Below are positions 60,246 to 64,000 of a stretch of 64,000 nt of DNA, in pieces. This DNA comes from Pseudomonas sp. GD03944 (GTDB lineage Bacteria; Pseudomonadota; Gammaproteobacteria; Pseudomonadales; Pseudomonadaceae). The position numbers and the translations under genes were made by a program. Each line of letters begins with the position of its first letter. The stretch's first letter is position 1. Location of the stretch: the NCBI RefSeq assembly GCF_029839275.1, contig NZ_JAOCAH010000001.1:372001-436000 (forward strand). The letters run 5' to 3'. A model generated the notes under the pieces. It was not told the origin of the DNA. It saw only the letters and a program-made list of their open reading frames with translations, and searched no databases.

Positions 60246-61115
60246 TCATGGGGCTGGCGACGTAGGATTGGCGGCACCCGATGACGGGGCCGGCGTTGCT
60301 GGCGTTGGTGCAGGTTGCGTGCCAGCCCGCTGCAGCGCGCCATCGGGGCTGGCGTTGGCACTGCCCACGCCGCTGACACTGCGCCGAACATCCAGGTTGC
60401 GGGAAATCACCAGCACCACCCGGCGATTGCGCGCCCTGCCCTCCGCCGTGGCGTTGTCGGCCACCGGCTGAAATTCTCCATAGCCCACGGCGGCCAGGCG
60501 CCCGGGGTCGACCCCGTCCATGGCCAACATGCGCACGATGCTCGCCGCCCGTGCGGCTGACAACTCCCAGTTGGTCGGGTACTGCGCCGTGCGAATGGGA
60601 AGGTTGTCAGTAAAGCCTTCGACGTGCACCGGGTTTTCATAAGGCGCCAGAATCTTGGCGACCTTCTCGATGATCTCGAACGCCGCGTCATCCGGCAGCG
60701 CATCACCGCTGGGAAACAGCAGGCTGGAGCTCAGTTCGATCTCGATCCACAGCTCGTTGCCGCGCACCTTCAACTGATCGCTTTCGATCAGGTCGCCAAA
60801 CGCCTGGCTGACGCTGTCGGCGATGCTCTGCAGGTTGTCCGCCGACATCTGCGTCAGGTCCTCATCGACCATCGAGCGATCTGGCTCGGTGGTCCGGGGG
60901 CGTTCATCGCCCACTGGGATCGGCTTGATCGAGCGATCCGGCTGGTTGAACACCCCGGTCAGGGTTTCCGACAGAATCTTGTACTTGCCTTCATTGATCG
61001 ACGAAATCGAGTACATCACCACGAAAAAGGCGAACAACAGGGTGATGAAGTCCGCGTAGGACACCAGCCAGCGCTCGTGATTCTCATGCTCCTCGTGGTG
61101 ACGCCTGCGGGCCAT
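60246..61115 (-). CDS. motD: Flagellar stator protein MotD (MotB family)
   Basis: This 289-residue protein has an N-terminal helix with the proton-conducting D22 in SYADFITLLFAFF and a periplasmic OmpA-like peptidoglycan-binding domain (about 120-255). Pseudomonads use MotCD as a second stator important for swarming. ATG at 61115, 12 bases after motC. Confidence 0.93.
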   Translation of the reverse strand: MARRRHHEEHENHERWLVSYADFITLLFAFFVVMYSISSINEGKYKILSETLTGVFNQPDRSIKPIPVGDERPRTTEPDRSMVDEDLTQMSADNLQSIADSVSQAFGDLIESDQLKVRGNELWIEIELSSSLLFPSGDALPDDAAFEIIEKVAKILAPYENPVHVEGFTDNLPIRTAQYPTNWELSAARAASIVRMLAMDGVDPGRLAAVGYGEFQPVADNATAEGRARNRRVVLVISRNLDVRRSVSGVGSANASPDGALQRAGTQPAPTPATPAPSSGAANPTSPAP

Positions 61116-61127
61116 GGCTTGCCTCCA

Positions 61128-61868
61128 TCAGTCCATGAAGCCTTGCAGCTTCAACTCGATGGAGCGCGGGTTCTCACCCTCGGCGATCGACAGGATGCCT
61201 TCGAGCAGCATTTCCCGGTAACGGGACTGACGCAGGGCGATGGCCTTGAGCTTGTTGCCAATCGGCAACAGCAGCAGGTTGGCCAGGCCGACGCCGTAGA
61301 TGGTCGCGACGAACGCCACGGCAATGCCACTGCCGAGCATGCTCGGGTCCGCCAGGTTGCCCATGACGTGGATCAGGCCCATCACCGCACCGATGATGCC
61401 GATGGTTGGGGCGTAGCCACCCATGCTCTCGTAGACCTTGGCGGCCTGCATGTCGCGGCCTTCCTGGGTGAACAGGTCCACCTCGAGGATGCTGCGGATG
61501 GCCTCGGGCTCGACGCCGTCGACCAGCAGTTGCAGGCCCTTGCGCGCATAGGGGTCGGCCTCGGCATCGGCCACGGACTCCAGGCCCAGCAAACCTTCCT
61601 TGCGCGCGGTCATGCTCCAGCCGACCACGCGGTTGATCCCACCCACCAGATCGATGTGCGGCGGAAAGAATATCCAGCGCAGGATAGCCAGCGCTCGTTT
61701 GAAGACGTTCACCGGCGCCTGCAGGAACGCCGCCCCCAGGGTGCCGCCGATGACGATCAGCGCCGCCGGACCATTGAGCAGCGCGCCCGCATGCCCGCCT
61801 TCGAGGTAATTGCCACCCAGAATGGCGACGAACGCCAGGATGACCCCGATTAGGCTCAGTACATCCAT
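61128..61868 (-). CDS. motC: Flagellar stator protein MotC (MotA family)
   Basis: This 246-residue four-helix stator protein pairs with MotD. The family segment SMGGYAPTIGIIGAVMGLIHVMGNL is present, and the cytoplasmic loop lies between helices 2 and 3. ATG at 61868, 25 bases after cheB. Confidence 0.94.
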   Translation of the reverse strand: MDVLSLIGVILAFVAILGGNYLEGGHAGALLNGPAALIVIGGTLGAAFLQAPVNVFKRALAILRWIFFPPHIDLVGGINRVVGWSMTARKEGLLGLESVADAEADPYARKGLQLLVDGVEPEAIRSILEVDLFTQEGRDMQAAKVYESMGGYAPTIGIIGAVMGLIHVMGNLADPSMLGSGIAVAFVATIYGVGLANLLLLPIGNKLKAIALRQSRYREMLLEGILSIAEGENPRSIELKLQGFMD

Positions 61869-61893
61869 GCAGTCACGCTCTCGACGAGGCTCA

Positions 61894-63021
61894 TCACATG
61901 CACGCCTCGGTCAGGTGCCGACCGATGTCATCCAGCCCGTAGACCGCATCCGCCAGGTTGGCCTTGACCACTGCCATGGGCATGCCATAGATCACGCAGC
62001 TGGCTTCGTCCTGGGCCCAGACCTGGCTGCCGCTCTGTTTGAGCAGGCGAGCGCCTTCTCGGCCGTCGGCGCCCATGCCGGTGAGCACCACTGCCAGCAC
62101 CTTGTCGTGGTAAGACTTGGCCGCCGACCCGAAGGTGATGTCGACACAGGGCTTGTAGTTCAGGCGTTCGTCACCAGGCAAGATTTTGATCGCGCCACGG
62201 CCGTCGACCATCATTTGCTTGCCACCCGGCGCCAGCAGGGCCAGGCCCGGGCGCAGGATATCGCCGTCTTCCGCTTCCTTGACCGAAATCCGGCACAGCT
62301 TGTCCAGGCGCTCGGCGAAGGCCTTGGTGAAGGCCGCCGGCATGTGCTGGATCAACACGATCGGCGCCGGGAAATTGGCCGGCAGCTGGGTCAGGACCCG
62401 CTGCAGCGCCACCGGGCCACCGGTGGAGGTGCCGATGGCGACCAGCTTGTAGGATTTGCGCTTGGGCGCCGACGAGGTGCTGGCATGGGCATGGGCCGTG
62501 CTGCTGCTCGCGGGCGCAGACACGCTGACGCTCGGGCGGCTGAGGCTAGTCGGCGCTGCCGGCTTTCCCAGGGTGCTGGCACTCGGGGTCGGGGCTGGCG
62601 CCGGCATGCTGATGCTGCGGCGGTTGCTGCGCGCGATGCTGTGGACCTTCTCGCACAGGAGCTGTTTGACCTTCTCCGGGTTGCGCGAGATGTCTTCGAA
62701 GTTCTTCGGCAGGAAGTCGACGGCGCCTGCGTCGAGCGCGTCCAGGGTGACGCGCGCGCCCTCGTGGGTCAGCGACGAGAACATCAGGACCGGTGTCGGG
62801 CAACGCTGCATGATGTTTCGCACAGCGGTGATGCCGTCCATCATCGGCATTTCGTAATCCATGGTGATCACGTCGGGCTTGAGCGCCAACGCCTGATCAA
62901 TGGCCTCACGCCCATTGGTAGCGGTGCCAACCACCTGGATATTCGGATCGGCCGAGAGGATCTCGGACACCCGCCGGCGGAAGAAACCGGAATCATCCAC
63001 CACCAAAACCTTGACAGCCAT
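61894..63021 (-). CDS. cheB: Chemotaxis response regulator methylesterase CheB
   Basis: CheB removes methyl groups from receptors. The 375-residue protein has an N-terminal receiver with phospho-acceptor D55 ([10 protein letters not shown]) and a C-terminal esterase domain with S199 in GTSTGGP and the [10 protein letters not shown] loop. A Ser/Ala/Pro-rich linker of about 60 residues joins them. The ATG at 63021 follows an AGGAG site directly after a GC-rich hairpin. Confidence 0.96.
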   Translation of the reverse strand: MAVKVLVVDDSGFFRRRVSEILSADPNIQVVGTATNGREAIDQALALKPDVITMDYEMPMMDGITAVRNIMQRCPTPVLMFSSLTHEGARVTLDALDAGAVDFLPKNFEDISRNPEKVKQLLCEKVHSIARSNRRSISMPAPAPTPSASTLGKPAAPTSLSRPSVSVSAPASSSTAHAHASTSSAPKRKSYKLVAIGTSTGGPVALQRVLTQLPANFPAPIVLIQHMPAAFTKAFAERLDKLCRISVKEAEDGDILRPGLALLAPGGKQMMVDGRGAIKILPGDERLNYKPCVDITFGSAAKSYHDKVLAVVLTGMGADGREGARLLKQSGSQVWAQDEASCVIYGMPMAVVKANLADAVYGLDDIGRHLTEACM

Positions 63022-63034
63022 AAACACTCCTAAA

Positions 63035-63058
63035 CGGCGCTGGCCGTCGCCAGCGCCG
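63035..63058 (-). repeat. Hairpin between cheA and cheB
   Basis: CGGCGCTGG (63035-63043), loop CCGTCG, CCAGCGCCG (63050-63058). On the minus strand it is followed by TTTAGGAG, the cheB ribosome site. It may reduce cheB translation or stabilise the transcript 3' end of cheA. Confidence 0.5.
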
Positions 63059-63065
63059 CGAACAA

Positions 63066-64000
63066 TCAGATGCGGCGTGCGTAACGCTTGAGCATGCTCG
63101 GTACGTCGAGAATCAGCGCAATGCGCCCGTCACCGGTAATGGTAGCGCCAGACATGCCCGGGGTGCCCTGCAGCATTTTGCCCAGGGGCTTGATCACCAC
63201 CTCTTCCTGGCCGACCAGCTGGTCGACCACGAAGCCGATGCGCTGGCTGCCGACGGTGAGGATCACCACGTGGCCCTCCCCTTGCTCCTCGTGGGCGGCG
63301 CTGCGGATCAGCCAGCGCTTGAGGTAGAACAGGGGCAGCGCCTTGTCGCGCACGATCACCACTTCCTGGCCGTCGACGACATTGGTGCGCGACAGGTCGA
63401 GGTGGAAAATCTCGTTGACGTTGACCAGCGGGAAGGCGAACGCCTGGTTGCCCAGCATCACCATCAGGGTCGGCATGATCGCCAGGGTCAGCGGCACCTT
63501 GATGACGATCTTCGAGCCCTGGCCCTTCTGCGAGAAGACGTTGACCGTACCGTTGAGCTGGGAAATCTTGGTTTTCACCACGTCCATGCCAACACCGCGG
63601 CCGGACACGTCGGAAATCTCGGTCTTGGTCGAGAACCCCGGGGCGAAGATCAGGTTGTAGCATTCCAGGTCGGTCAGGCGATCCGCCGCGTCCTTGTCCA
63701 GCAGGCCCTTCTCCACGGCCTTGCCGCGCAGAATGTCGGCGTCCATCCCCTTGCCGTCGTCGGTGATCATCAACAGGATGTGATCGCCCTCCTGCTCGGC
63801 GGACAGCACCACGCGACCGGTACGCGACTTGCCGGCGGCCTCGCGTTCTTCCGGGGTTTCCACCCCGTGGTCGACGGCGTTGCGCACCAGGTGGACCAGC
63901 GGGTCGGCCAGGGCCTCGACCAGGTTCTTGTCCAGGTCGGTCTCTTCACCGACCAGCTCCAGGTTGATTTCCTTCTTGAGCTGGCGCGCCAGGTCACGGA
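63066..64000 (-). CDS. cheA: Chemotaxis histidine kinase CheA (C-terminal part, cut by window end)
   Basis: Only the last 311 or so residues lie in the window; the gene continues beyond base 64000. Visible are the dimerisation/ATP-binding region with N-box [14 protein letters not shown]-boxes DDGKGMD and [10 protein letters not shown], and the CheW-like P5 domain ending LKRYARRI. It sits upstream of cheB, in the standard order. The start codon is not visible. Confidence 0.95.
   Translation of the reverse strand, partial: RDLARQLKKEINLELVGEETDLDKNLVEALADPLVHLVRNAVDHGVETPEEREAAGKSRTGRVVLSAEQEGDHILLMITDDGKGMDADILRGKAVEKGLLDKDAADRLTDLECYNLIFAPGFSTKTEISDVSGRGVGMDVVKTKISQLNGTVNVFSQKGQGSKIVIKVPLTLAIMPTLMVMLGNQAFAFPLVNVNEIFHLDLSRTNVVDGQEVVIVRDKALPLFYLKRWLIRSAAHEEQGEGHVVILTVGSQRIGFVVDQLVGQEEVVIKPLGKMLQGTPGMSGATITGDGRIALILDVPSMLKRYARRI

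Overview
The window is a gene-dense, GC-rich chromosomal segment of a gammaproteobacterium, almost certainly Pseudomonas sensu lato. The basis is gene order and protein sequence: the metZ-purF-cvpA-folC-accD-trpF-truA-fimV-asd-leu block, the gltX/uvrB/aminotransferase/tRNA-Asn block, and the ccm operon next to FliK-like and FlhB-like genes and a che-mot-par cluster all match the P. aeruginosa layout as I remember it (roughly PA3106 to PA3140 and PA1484 to PA1458). I see no insertion sequence, prophage, CRISPR array or rRNA operon. Layout: (1) 0.1-18 kb, minus strand: purine, folate, fatty-acid, tryptophan and methionine genes, tRNA pseudouridylation (truA), the polar organiser fimV, a catalytically dead Asd paralogue, asd, and leuCDB with a small glyoxalase-fold gene inside the operon. 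A divergent LysR gene follows leuC. (2) 18-29.5 kb: a six-PAS GGDEF-EAL protein, a heat-shock gene (ibpA type) with an RpoH promoter and ROSE-like RNA thermometer, an SDR, dusC, a secreted protein, a thioesterase, a 7TM GGDEF protein, an alpha/beta hydrolase and a TetR gene with a palindromic operator. (3) 29.6-40.5 kb: duplicated tRNA-Glu/tRNA-Ala pairs, gltX, a LysR gene divergent from an EmrAB-type pump, an EamA transporter, uvrB, an aromatic aminotransferase and tRNA-Asn. (4) 40.1-47.6 kb, a more variable stretch: a tandem array of tRNA-Asn 3' ends with terminators, a methyltransferase, comEA, a DUF2061 gene, a GH17 membrane protein, a periplasmic alpha/beta hydrolase coupled to an MlaA homologue without a lipobox, and a pirin. 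(5) 47.6-55 kb, minus strand: the complete cytochrome c maturation operon ccmABCDEFGHI with a lipoprotein gene fused to its end. (6) 55-64 kb: FliK-like and FlhB-like genes on plus, then a minus-strand chemotaxis cluster (cheA partial, cheB, motC, motD, parC, parP, cheW, DUF2802). How the genes work together: most neighbours form tightly coupled operons with 1-20 base overlaps and several TTG or GTG starts. The leu operon makes leucine, ccm matures c-type cytochromes in the periplasm, and the che cluster pairs the signalling kinase and methylesterase with the MotCD stator and the ParC/ParP polar-positioning proteins. The observation I find most worth pursuing is the 150-bp repeat array downstream of tRNA-Asn: each unit carries the last 19 bases of the tRNA plus a terminator hairpin, an arrangement recalling the rtT repeats of E. 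coli tyrT.
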